Shown: piece after piece, positions 56,569 to 64,000 of the stretch
Position numbering within the stretch: the stretch's first letter is position 1
How the letters are laid out: the number at the start of each line of letters is the position of its first letter
NCBI RefSeq assembly: GCF_016406125.1
Contig: NZ_CP066339.1
Coordinates: 3,162,001-3,226,000 of the forward strand
DNA: 64,000 nucleotides
Origin: Alicyclobacillus sp. SO9
GTDB lineage: Bacteria > Bacillota > Bacilli > Alicyclobacillales > Alicyclobacillaceae
Direction: 5' to 3'
Notes under the pieces: generated by a model
Databases searched by the model: none
What the model saw: the letters and a program-made list of their open reading frames with translations, nothing else
What the model was told of the DNA's origin: nothing
Translations under genes and position numbers: made by a program

Positions 56569-57648
56569 TCATACTAGGTGATGCTCTTCAGATGAGCCTA
56601 AGATCAGTTCGACCCACGTCTCAAACATGTGTTGGATGGTAGTGTCCGGTACCCTGACGTAGTGTCCACGAGCGGTCTCCTGCGGAATATAGCCCATGTA
56701 GGCGTCTCTTTCCGCCTCGGTGTAATGTTCATCGAGAAATGTTTCAAGGGTCACTCGAAAGTCTCGAGGCGTCAGTTCCAGAAGACCAATCTTTTCACCG
56801 TAGCGATGGATAATTTTCTCCACGCTGCGTGTAGAAATAGGCGTCTTGTACTGTGAGAGGAACATGGCATGATACGGTTGTAATCCGTATTGATGCTCCA
56901 TATCAGCGAACAGATTCCTGTATGGGTCGGTCACCCAAAAACTACCCGGATAATTATGCTTTGCTCTTTCGAAATACAGAGTGGACTCCGTTAAACTCGA
57001 CAACTTCAACCAAGTGATTTCAACAGGACGTAGACCCCAAAAGGCTTGTGTCAGTAGAAGAACCTCATCCCGCAATCCCAGATATCCCGCTTCCCTTGGC
57101 AAAGAAACAAGACGTTGCAGGTTCTCAATCGATAACCGTAGTGGCTGATTGGGACGGCGGCGTTTGCGAGCTCGTCTGACATGTTCCGATTCCAAGGAAC
57201 GAACGGGATTTTTTAGTGGTTCGACAACGCCCTGGCTAACTAAAACCTTGTACAGTGCAGCAATGGAATCCATTTTTAACTGGACTGAACTTGGCGCCAG
57301 TTTGTCACCCTGGTGGGTCCCCCTATTCTCCAACCACCATCGATATCGGGCAAGATCAAACCGGTCGATCCGTTCCAACACACAGGGGTGAGCAAGAAAT
57401 CGATAAGCCCACCGTTGAAACTCCCGTACGTGTCGCAGATACGTTTTCAACGAACCAGGGTTTCGCCGTCGCCAGACTTGCTCGGCAAACTCCACCGCAT
57501 CACTGAGCGTGCGGATTTCCGGCATGTACTGGTATCTTCGTGGGTTGCGCAGCGGTTCGTCCGCTCCCACAGCTTCCTCATATTCATTTGGATATTCTTC
57601 CCGCAAATCTCCTTGCAGAGTCCTGTCGTGGATGTGCGTTACCTTCAT
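56569..57648 (-). CDS. Tyrosine recombinase, right end of the island
   Basis: 359 residues from the ATG at 57648, with GAGGAG upstream; a start 12 codons earlier is open but lacks a site. Catalytic segments: FWGLRPVEITWLKL (Arg), LTPRDFRVTLETFL and a C-terminal GHYVRVPDTT (Tyr). It is homologous to the recombinase at 31378-32421 (shared SVQLKMDSIAALYKVL and HQYGLQPYHAMFLSQY patterns). It reads away from rnpB, 160 bases from the attachment repeat. Confidence 0.85.
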   Translation of the reverse strand: MKVTHIHDRTLQGDLREEYPNEYEEAVGADEPLRNPRRYQYMPEIRTLSDAVEFAEQVWRRRNPGSLKTYLRHVREFQRWAYRFLAHPCVLERIDRFDLARYRWWLENRGTHQGDKLAPSSVQLKMDSIAALYKVLVSQGVVEPLKNPVRSLESEHVRRARKRRRPNQPLRLSIENLQRLVSLPREAGYLGLRDEVLLLTQAFWGLRPVEITWLKLSSLTESTLYFERAKHNYPGSFWVTDPYRNLFADMEHQYGLQPYHAMFLSQYKTPISTRSVEKIIHRYGEKIGLLELTPRDFRVTLETFLDEHYTEAERDAYMGYIPQETARGHYVRVPDTTIQHMFETWVELILGSSEEHHLV

Positions 57649-57808
57649 TGGCACCAACTCCTCTCGTCTGTCGGTACCATACAAAATCGACGCCCATTAG
57701 GTCAAAAATTAGAGCAAGAAATTTTGTCACGATTTTGTGTCTGACTAATGGAAGTCAAATTGAGGCAAACTGATACGGAGAAACAGGGGACGCATTGGAA
57801 GTGTGAAC

Positions 57809-57898
57809 CGGTAAAATGTTCGTATAAGTAAAATAACCCGCAGGGCAAAAGCCGTACGGGTTATAGGCAGTTGGAAGCAAGTCCTGTAAGCCGAGTTC
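57809..57898 (-). repeat. Right attachment repeat: 3' end of the intact rnpB
   Basis: The counterpart of 32634-32723, of equal length and orientation. Here it is continuous with a complete RNase P RNA gene, so this border regenerates the gene's 3' end. Confidence 0.85.
57833..57864 (-). terminator. rnpB terminator
   Basis: On the minus strand ATAACCCG...CGGGTTAT with inner pairs GGC/GCC and a TTTT loop, followed by TTTTACTT. Confidence 0.8.
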
Positions 57899-58325
57899 TG
57901 TGTCCCCGTGCTGCAAACGGCATACTGATGCCGCGCCAATCGTCTAATGGCAATCGCGTCAACATGTTCTGCCTCGCACAATGGGCGGTAACCATCTATC
58001 TAGGCGAATTGTTGCCAATCCGCTCCAGCGACCAACCCGAGTGCGCGACGGGCCGCCGCATATGCACTCCTATCCGGTCTTGCTCCAGGTGGGGTTTACC
58101 TAGCCAGCCTGTCTCCAGGCTGCTGGTGCGCTCTTACCGCACCGTTGCATCCTTGCCTGTGACGGTGCTGCAAGCAACACACATCCATCGGCGGTCTACA
58201 TTTCTGTGGCACTATCCCTAGGATTGCTCCCGCCGGACGTTATCCGGCACCCTGCCCTGTGGAGCTCGGACTTTCCTCCCGTGCAGCCTTTCAGCTTTGC
58301 ACCGGCGATTACCCAGCTTACTTCC
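57873..58325 (-). ncRNA. rnpB: RNase P RNA
   Basis: Catalytic RNA of RNase P, which cuts the 5' leader from tRNA precursors. On the minus strand the universally conserved segments appear in order: GAGGAAAGTCCGAGCTCC and GGGTGCCGG in the 5' part, CGGATAGGAGTGC in the middle, and CACAGAACTCGGCTTACA near the 3' end. The ends GGAAGTAAG (58325) and CTTGCTTCC (57873) pair over nine bases as helix P1. The gene serves as the integration site of the island. Confidence 0.93.
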
Positions 58326-58418
58326 TCTGCCAAATCAGCATTCCCCAGTATAACGTAATTGGGATACCCTCACAAGCATCATATTCTGGACCTTGTGGCG
58401 TTTTGTGGAACTGGTTCT

Positions 58419-59534
58419 TTAGAGCCATGTAAACGGATCTTCATTTAGATCCGCGATATCTACCTTCAGGCTCTGAAAACGTGTCTGCAGGTGCGTCTGT
58501 ACAGCTTTGAGAACCGGCCGCTCCATGGCAGCGTGAGTCGTGTCAATCATGGCTAAGCCGTCCTGCCAAGCTTCGGCAACCAGGTGGTGATCACAATCGG
58601 ATGTTACGAAAACATCCGCACCCTTCGCCATTGCCTGCTCGACAAAGTCTCCCCCGGCTCCACCCACAACCGCTACTGTCCTCACCGGCATGTCCGGGTT
58701 GCCTGAAAATCTGACATGCTTGAGCCCTAGAGCGGCTTTAACGCGTTGGCTAAACTCTGACAGAGCTAGGGTCTGCGAGAGTGTCCCAATGCGGCCAATA
58801 CCAAACTCTTTACCCATGATTTGCAGCGGGTACAAATCGTATGCAACCTCTTCATAAGGATGTGCAGAAATCATTGCGCGTATAACCGTTTCTACTTTTG
58901 ACATAGGTACTATTGTTTCCAGACGCACCTCGTCCGCACGCTCTATCTTTCCGACAGTGCCGAGAAACGGATTTGTGCCTTCTTCAGGGAGAAACGTGCC
59001 AGTCCCCGGCGTGTTAAACGTACAGTGACTGTAGGCACCGATGTGCCCTGCACCAGCATTGCAAACAGCTTGAAAGACCTCTTCGTGGTGCGTTTTAGGA
59101 ACAAAGACGACCAGCTTTCGCAGTTCTTCATTTGCCATCCGTTCGAGTATCGTCACATTCTTCAACTGCAGCAACTCTGCCAACACGTCGTTGACGCCGC
59201 CCTCTGCGACGTCCAAATTGGTATGTGCGTTATATACCGTGATATCATGCCCTACGGCCTTGGCCACAGCTTTGCCTCTGGCAGTGCTCGTATCCAAACG
59301 CTGAATCGGTCGAAACAGCATGGCGTGATGCGTAAGCAATAAATCATAGCCGCCTGCAACGGCATAGTCAATTACCTCTGGAGAAGGATCCAGGCTGAGT
59401 AAAACCGATTGAACAGGCTTCTCCAGCCGTCCAACTTGCAGCCCAATTTTATCGCCTTCCATGGCTAATGACGCAGGAGCAAAGTCATCCAAAGCCGCTG
59501 TGATGTCGCGAGCGGTCAAATTTTCATGAGTCAT
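58419..59534 (-). CDS. Nif3/YqfO-like dinuclear metal protein
   Basis: 371 residues from the ATG at 59534 (AGAGGAG upstream). LLLTHHAMLFRP, VYNAHTNLDVAEGGVND and a C-terminal VVGGAGGDFVEQAMAKGADVFVTSD with HHLVAEA are the family's metal-binding segments. The inserted PII-like domain (~residues 130-240, with AHPYEEVAYDLYP) is that of the longer YqfO type. Backbone gene, downstream of trmK. Biochemical role not settled. Confidence 0.93.
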   Translation of the reverse strand: MTHENLTARDITAALDDFAPASLAMEGDKIGLQVGRLEKPVQSVLLSLDPSPEVIDYAVAGGYDLLLTHHAMLFRPIQRLDTSTARGKAVAKAVGHDITVYNAHTNLDVAEGGVNDVLAELLQLKNVTILERMANEELRKLVVFVPKTHHEEVFQAVCNAGAGHIGAYSHCTFNTPGTGTFLPEEGTNPFLGTVGKIERADEVRLETIVPMSKVETVIRAMISAHPYEEVAYDLYPLQIMGKEFGIGRIGTLSQTLALSEFSQRVKAALGLKHVRFSGNPDMPVRTVAVVGGAGGDFVEQAMAKGADVFVTSDCDHHLVAEAWQDGLAMIDTTHAAMERPVLKAVQTHLQTRFQSLKVDIADLNEDPFTWL

Positions 59535-59627
59535 ATGAAGCACTCCTCTTTAAACTCAACATTACACTCAACATTACACTCAATCTTCACACTTTCATTT
59601 CGGCGATGATTACAAACCCCATCTCTG

Positions 59628-60407
59628 TCAATCGATTTCGGGGGTCGACTTTTCCAGTGATTGAGCCAGCCAGTTCTCCATCCATGCAATGCGCTGTTCT
59701 ACCCATTCTCGCTGCGTCGCTGCCTCCTGGTTGCGTGCGTTGTGCAATCCAATAGCGGCTTGCTTCCATCTCCGCACAGCCTCTCGAACCGCATCAAGCA
59801 GGGCCGCGGTTGGATACTTCAGCAAGTACGGACCAAACTCATAAGCAAGTTCCAACGAGCACAAGTCGTTATAATCGGCGTAATCATCTGAGCCCGTCTG
59901 GACACTACGGCTCTCAGGAACAGCGGTTATCAGTTCATAAGTTCTGTCTACGTCGTAAAATACCGTCTCATACTGAATGTGAAAATGATGGTCGTGCAAG
60001 TATTTTCTCACAAGTCTTGATGCTCCCATGGGTTGGAGTACCAAGGTTTTCAGCGTCAGCACGACTTCTGAACTTTCCTCGAGTATTTCGGTCATTGTTT
60101 TTCCGCCCATGCCTGCAATGACGGCTGCATGGACTTCACCCGGCTGCAACGTTTTCAGACCAGAACCAAGCCGGATATCAATGACAGGTTCCAATCCGGC
60201 TGCATGAATGTTTTTGCGTGCAGCATCGAGCGGACCTCGTCGAATGTCGCTTGCGACAACGGAGGGAGCTCCCTTATGTTGGACAAGGTAAATCGGTAAA
60301 AAACCGTGATCGGTCCCGATGTCCGCTGCTTTTACCCCCGCAGGCACCTGGTCTGCAATACGCTGTAGCCTCGCTGAAATCTGCCCCACACACGATGTCT
60401 CCTTCAT
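59628..60407 (-). CDS. trmK: tRNA (adenine-22-N1)-methyltransferase
   Basis: 259 residues. The SAM site KAADIGTDHGFLPIYL (residue ~27), VVASDIRRGPLDAARKN and VHAAVIAGMGGKTM match TrmK (YqfN), which methylates A22 of tRNA. The C-terminal coiled coil is typical. It stands between rpoD and the Nif3-like gene, as in other Bacilli. Confidence 0.93.
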   Translation of the reverse strand: MKETSCVGQISARLQRIADQVPAGVKAADIGTDHGFLPIYLVQHKGAPSVVASDIRRGPLDAARKNIHAAGLEPVIDIRLGSGLKTLQPGEVHAAVIAGMGGKTMTEILEESSEVVLTLKTLVLQPMGASRLVRKYLHDHHFHIQYETVFYDVDRTYELITAVPESRSVQTGSDDYADYNDLCSLELAYEFGPYLLKYPTAALLDAVREAVRRWKQAAIGLHNARNQEAATQREWVEQRIAWMENWLAQSLEKSTPEID

Positions 60408-60434
60408 CGGACTTACTATGTTTGTTTTACACGA

Positions 60435-61043
60435 CTATTTTCGTAGTGCTCTGAGCACACTCAATTGTCCGTTTCGCCAATAGGCGAGCCATGCAATGAC
60501 TTCCCGCACAGCGTACCGAAACTCGCCTTGTGATGACCATGCGGCAAAGCCTGTGACGTCCATCTCTAATTGACGCGCCACTGCTATAGCCCGCGGCAGG
60601 TGATAATCACTTGTGACAATTACGGCGTTGTTGAAACGATATCGCTTCATCACTTCTTGGCTGTTGAGGAGATTCTCCCACGTATCTGAAGAGAACTGCT
60701 CCTCTACAATCCACGCTGGGTCCACACCATTCAGCACCAAAAAACGCTTCATTGAACTCGACTCGGTCACCGTTTCATTCTCGCCTTTGCCGCCACTGAC
60801 AATAATGTACCGGACAACACCCTCTCGATACAACTGGATGCCGGCGCGCAGTCGTGCCAAAAGCGGAATGCTTGGTTGAAACCCTTTGGTGTAAGCACCG
60901 AGAATGATAGCCGTATCAGCCTTTCTAGGTGTTGCAGAGCGGCCAATCAGGCGAATGTTTTGAGCCATGCTCGCCAGAACAAATAGAACTCCGGCAACAA
61001 GAATAAAAACGAACAGTGCGGAAATCACAATCCATCTCACCAA
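60435..61043 (-). CDS. YdcF/SanA-like DUF218 membrane protein
   Basis: 202 residues. An N-terminal membrane helix (~6-27) is followed by a DUF218 domain: DTAIILGAYTKG, VRYIIVSGGKGENE, VTESSSMKRFLVLNGVD, NAVIVTSDYHLPRA. Probably acts outside the membrane; role in envelope biology is inferred from SanA relatives. Confidence 0.88.
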   Translation of the reverse strand: MVRWIVISALFVFILVAGVLFVLASMAQNIRLIGRSATPRKADTAIILGAYTKGFQPSIPLLARLRAGIQLYREGVVRYIIVSGGKGENETVTESSSMKRFLVLNGVDPAWIVEEQFSSDTWENLLNSQEVMKRYRFNNAVIVTSDYHLPRAIAVARQLEMDVTGFAAWSSQGEFRYAVREVIAWLAYWRNGQLSVLRALRK

Positions 61044-61153
61044 CCGGAGACCCCCATCTGTACAGACTTTAAACTAGCCCGCCCTGCGCCTTGTCCTCTG
61101 CTATAGTCTACTGATGGGAGAATGAATTTAGAATAATGCCTACGACTAGAAAA

Positions 61154-61190
61154 ACAGGGGCTGCTCTATGCAACCGAGAGCAACCCCTGT
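61154..61190 (-). terminator. Terminator of the dnaG-rpoD operon
   Basis: On the minus strand ACAGGGGTTGCTCT pairs with AGAGCAGCCCCTGT, then TTTTTCTAG. It lies 43 bases after the rpoD stop. Confidence 0.9.
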
Positions 61191-61232
61191 ACCACATTGT
61201 TTCTTCACATATCGAAGAAAACCTGAACTCAT

Positions 61233-62381
61233 TTATTCAAGAAAGTCCTTCAACCGCTTGCTGCGGCTGGGATGTCGCAGTTTACGCAGTGCCTTGGCTT
61301 CAATCTGCCGAATACGTTCTCTGGTTACACCAAACACTTTACCGACTTCTTCAAGTGTTCGGGTTCTACCGTCGTCAAGTCCGAAACGCAAGCGTAGTAC
61401 ATTCTCTTCGCGTTCCGTCAACGTATCGAGTACATCTTCGAGCTGTTCTTTCAACAACTCATATGCAGCAGCATCCGCTGGCGCCAAAGCTTCATCATCA
61501 GGGATAAAGTCGCCTAAGTGGGAATCGTCTTCCTCACCAATGGGCTTTTCCAGAGAAACCGGCTCTTGGGCAATCTTCTGGATTTCCCGGACCTTATCCG
61601 GAGTCATATCCATCTCCTCAGCAATTTCTTCTGCAGTTGGTTCACGACCCAGTTCCTGCAGCAATTGACGGGAAATTCGGATGAGCTTGTTGATTGTCTC
61701 AACCATATGCACCGGAATCCGAATGGTACGAGCCTGATCTGCAATCGCTCTGGTAATGGCCTGGCGAATCCACCAGGTTGCGTAAGTGCTGAACTTGTAT
61801 CCTTTTCGATAATCAAACTTCTCTACTGCCTTGATAAGACCCAGATTTCCTTCCTGAATCAAATCGAGGAACAGCATACCGCGTCCGACATACCGTTTCG
61901 CGATGCTGACGACAAGACGAAGGTTGGCTTCTGCAAGCCTTCTTTTTGCTTCTTCGTCGCCTTCTTCAATCAGCTTCGCCAACTCAATTTCTTCAGCAGC
62001 AGACAAGAGCGGAACCCGGCCAATTTCTTTGAGATACATACGCACGGGATCGCTGATTTTCACACCAGGAGGCATGGTCAGATCGTTGAGGTCGATTTTT
62101 TCATCTTCCTCCTCGGCTGCTTCCTCCTCATCTTCCTCATCTTCCTCATCGCTGAATCCTTCCGTGCGCTCGTTGGCGACCTCAACGCCTACGTCAGACA
62201 ACTGATCGAAGAACTCATCCAGCTGATCCGGGTCTAAGTCGAACGGCGACAGGCGCTTTGCAATCTCAGCGTATGTGAGGGTCCCTCTTTGCTTCCCTAA
62301 CGCAGTCAGGGCCGCTTTTACATCCTGAAGGGTGAGTCCAGCCTCTTCGCGGGCTTCTTCTTTTATATCTGTATTTTTCAT
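61233..62381 (-). CDS. rpoD: Primary sigma factor sigma-A
   Basis: 382 residues from the ATG at 62381. Order of regions: 1.1 ([20 protein letters not shown]), an acidic linker (residues ~85-100), 1.2 ([16 protein letters not shown]), 2.1-2.4 ([35 protein letters not shown]), 3 ([14 protein letters not shown]) and 4 ([40 protein letters not shown]). It directs RNA polymerase to housekeeping promoters. It follows dnaG by about 30 bases in the macromolecular synthesis operon. Confidence 0.98.
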   Translation of the reverse strand: MKNTDIKEEAREEAGLTLQDVKAALTALGKQRGTLTYAEIAKRLSPFDLDPDQLDEFFDQLSDVGVEVANERTEGFSDEEDEEDEEEAAEEEDEKIDLNDLTMPPGVKISDPVRMYLKEIGRVPLLSAAEEIELAKLIEEGDEEAKRRLAEANLRLVVSIAKRYVGRGMLFLDLIQEGNLGLIKAVEKFDYRKGYKFSTYATWWIRQAITRAIADQARTIRIPVHMVETINKLIRISRQLLQELGREPTAEEIAEEMDMTPDKVREIQKIAQEPVSLEKPIGEEDDSHLGDFIPDDEALAPADAAAYELLKEQLEDVLDTLTEREENVLRLRFGLDDGRTRTLEEVGKVFGVTRERIRQIEAKALRKLRHPSRSKRLKDFLE

Positions 62382-62412
62382 TCCTTTTCCCGCCTCCTTC
62401 ACCCCCGCAACC

Positions 62413-64000
62413 TTACAGTTCAGTACGGGGCAGTTTCAACTGCTGAATCTGTCTCTGCACTAGGACAATTTGCTTCTTCAACTCTTCAACCAAACTCCGG
62501 TCTCCAGACTGAGTAGCCCGCAAGCTTTCATCCAGCAGAGCCTTATACTTGTGTTCCGCTTCCTGAAGCCGAATCGTCCGCAAATAATCCTTTAGTACAG
62601 CTTCATCTGTACTTGGTGCATCCTCCATCAGCAAAGAAGATGCGAGGTCCACCAGTGGTGCGTCTTCCAGAGCCTCCAGTAAATCCGCTGAACTGTATTC
62701 CTGGTGCTCTGCAAAGTACGCATAAAGGTGTGCCAGGAGGGCAGTCTGCTCAGGCAATACCAACTCCATGACCTCGTTGTTCATAAGGAACGTCGCAGCG
62801 GCAGGACTTTGCAGAGCTGCCTGCAGCAGTCTGTTAGCCGCAATTACATTTCCTCGTTGCAACTTGCGGTGTTGACTTTGAGCAATCTCAAAGTTCCTCG
62901 AAGTCTGTCGCACCTTGCGGTGTTCCCTGGTTGATCGCTTCGCTATAAGGGTGTACTCTTCCTTCAAAGTTTCGGCAGAAACGTGAAATTCTTTCGCCAA
63001 GGCTTTGATAATCGTCTCTTGTTCGATTGGAGTTGACCACTCGTGAAGCAGTTCCAGAGCCTTCCTGATAAATTCATTTACGCCAGCGGACGTACGTAAA
63101 TCAGAGTGGCTTCGAAGCCGGGAAAGCTGAAATTCAACTACGGTTAAGGTCTGCTCCTGCAGCAGCCTTTGGAAGGCTGCAGCACCATGTTCTCGAATGA
63201 ATTCATCGGGGTCTTTGCCGTCCGGGAGCGCAGCGACACGCACATCTAAATCCACTGCGGCTGCAATTTCTGCAGCACGAACTGTGGCTGATTGTCCTGC
63301 TTCGTCTCCGTCATATGCCAAGACAAGCCGATTTGCCCACCGTTTAATGATGGCTGCCTGTTCTTCCGTAAAAGCCGTACCGAGACTGGCCATTGCGTTT
63401 TGAACACCAGCCTGCTCCGCTGCAATGACGTCCATATATCCTTCCAGTAAAACCGCCGTTCCTGTTTGACGAATCTCTTTCCGTGCTACATACTGGTTGT
63501 AGAGAATCCTTCCCTTGTGAAAGATAGCCGTCTCAGGAGAATTTAAATACTTCGGTTTTGCGTCTGGACGGATTGCACGTCCGCCGAATGCAACAATTTG
63601 ACCTTTCGCGTTTGCAATTGGAATGATAAGTCGCCCGCGGAACCGGTCGGCCACCTGTTCCCCCATTTGTACGGCAAGACCTGCTTCTGTCAATACAGAC
63701 ACAGCAAACCCTCTTTTTTGCAAAAAAGAAGTTAGTGTACTGTTTGAAAAGGGTGCGAACCCCAGTTGATGCGCGACAGCCGTTTGCTTTGAAATTCCTC
63801 GTTCTTCGAGGTACTTCAGGGCTTGCACACCGGCACTGGTATTCATTAAAATATAGTTATACAGTTTTGCCGCCAATTCATGCGCATCTCTCATGCGCTG
63901 TAACGAATTTTTTTCCGAAGGAACTTGGACCTGTGTTCGTTCTTTGAGTTCAGCGGGAATCTCCAACTGGGCTCGCTCTGCCAAGAGCGTTACGGCCTGA
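62413..64000 (-). CDS. dnaG: DNA primase DnaG (5' end outside window)
   Basis: The frame is open to the window edge, so the N-terminal zinc-binding domain is not seen; about 528 codons remain. [20 protein letters not shown] and [20 protein letters not shown] belong to the catalytic core; the TOPRIM motif is [18 protein letters not shown] with [12 protein letters not shown]. The C-terminal ~150 residues are the helicase-binding domain. It makes the RNA primers for replication. Confidence 0.97.
   Translation of the reverse strand, partial: QAVTLLAERAQLEIPAELKERTQVQVPSEKNSLQRMRDAHELAAKLYNYILMNTSAGVQALKYLEERGISKQTAVAHQLGFAPFSNSTLTSFLQKRGFAVSVLTEAGLAVQMGEQVADRFRGRLIIPIANAKGQIVAFGGRAIRPDAKPKYLNSPETAIFHKGRILYNQYVARKEIRQTGTAVLLEGYMDVIAAEQAGVQNAMASLGTAFTEEQAAIIKRWANRLVLAYDGDEAGQSATVRAAEIAAAVDLDVRVAALPDGKDPDEFIREHGAAAFQRLLQEQTLTVVEFQLSRLRSHSDLRTSAGVNEFIRKALELLHEWSTPIEQETIIKALAKEFHVSAETLKEEYTLIAKRSTREHRKVRQTSRNFEIAQSQHRKLQRGNVIAANRLLQAALQSPAAATFLMNNEVMELVLPEQTALLAHLYAYFAEHQEYSSADLLEALEDAPLVDLASSLLMEDAPSTDEAVLKDYLRTIRLQEAEHKYKALLDESLRATQSGDRSLVEELKKQIVLVQRQIQQLKLPRTEL

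Overview
The window comes from a Bacillota (class Bacilli) chromosome. The right end (57.8-64 kb) is conserved backbone read on the minus strand: dnaG, the primary sigma factor rpoD (sigA), a YdcF-like gene, trmK, a Nif3/YqfO-like gene and the RNase P RNA gene rnpB. Gene order, moderate GC and AGGAGG-type ribosome binding sites suggest an Alicyclobacillus-like bacillus, but the genus is an inference.

Everything to the left (1-57.8 kb) looks accessory: defence-type genes, recombinases and many decayed genes. The region 32.7-57.8 kb is an integrated island. A 90-base segment ending in the rnpB 3' end and its terminator (57809-57898) recurs, diverged, in direct orientation at 32634-32723, with a tyrosine recombinase gene just inside. 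The island carries a reverse transcriptase-SLATT pair, three overlapping tyrosine recombinases (RIT type), a diadenylate-cyclase-like/TPR protein, two ion-channel-like membrane proteins, a PD-(D/E)XK nuclease, an intact uracil-DNA glycosylase-like gene, an archaeo-eukaryotic-type primase and a second tyrosine recombinase.

Left of the island, 26.8-32.5 kb looks like an integrated plasmid- or phage-like module: a ribbon-helix-helix-like gene, a palindromic iteron cluster, a G2P/CRI-like replication protein and a tyrosine recombinase. Two divergent copies of a promoter plus a 22-pair hairpin RNA leader flank the replication gene; the hairpins covary, as do downstream complementary segments, which suggests paired transcription attenuators.

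Further left: 1-8.3 kb holds a GHKL ATPase with an HExxH motif, an ADP-ribosyltransferase-like gene between two paralogs of an unknown family, an AbrB-like gene and a nuclease gene split by an IS256-family element with a 9-bp target duplication. 9-14 kb holds SIR2-HerA followed by an OLD-like ATPase/TOPRIM gene. 15-17 kb holds a HEPN protein. 16.7-20.7 kb holds a five-gene operon (ubiquitin-like protein, E2-like protein, JAB peptidase, E1, 5'-nucleotidase) beside a STAS/GHKL pair that shares a 19-bp dyad with it. 22.5-26.4 kb holds acetyltransferases, rpiA, a DUF523 gene and a membrane protein. Fragments of left-hand genes recur inside the island (44.1-44.6 and 47.4-47.7 kb), so parts of this accessory region have been duplicated and eroded.
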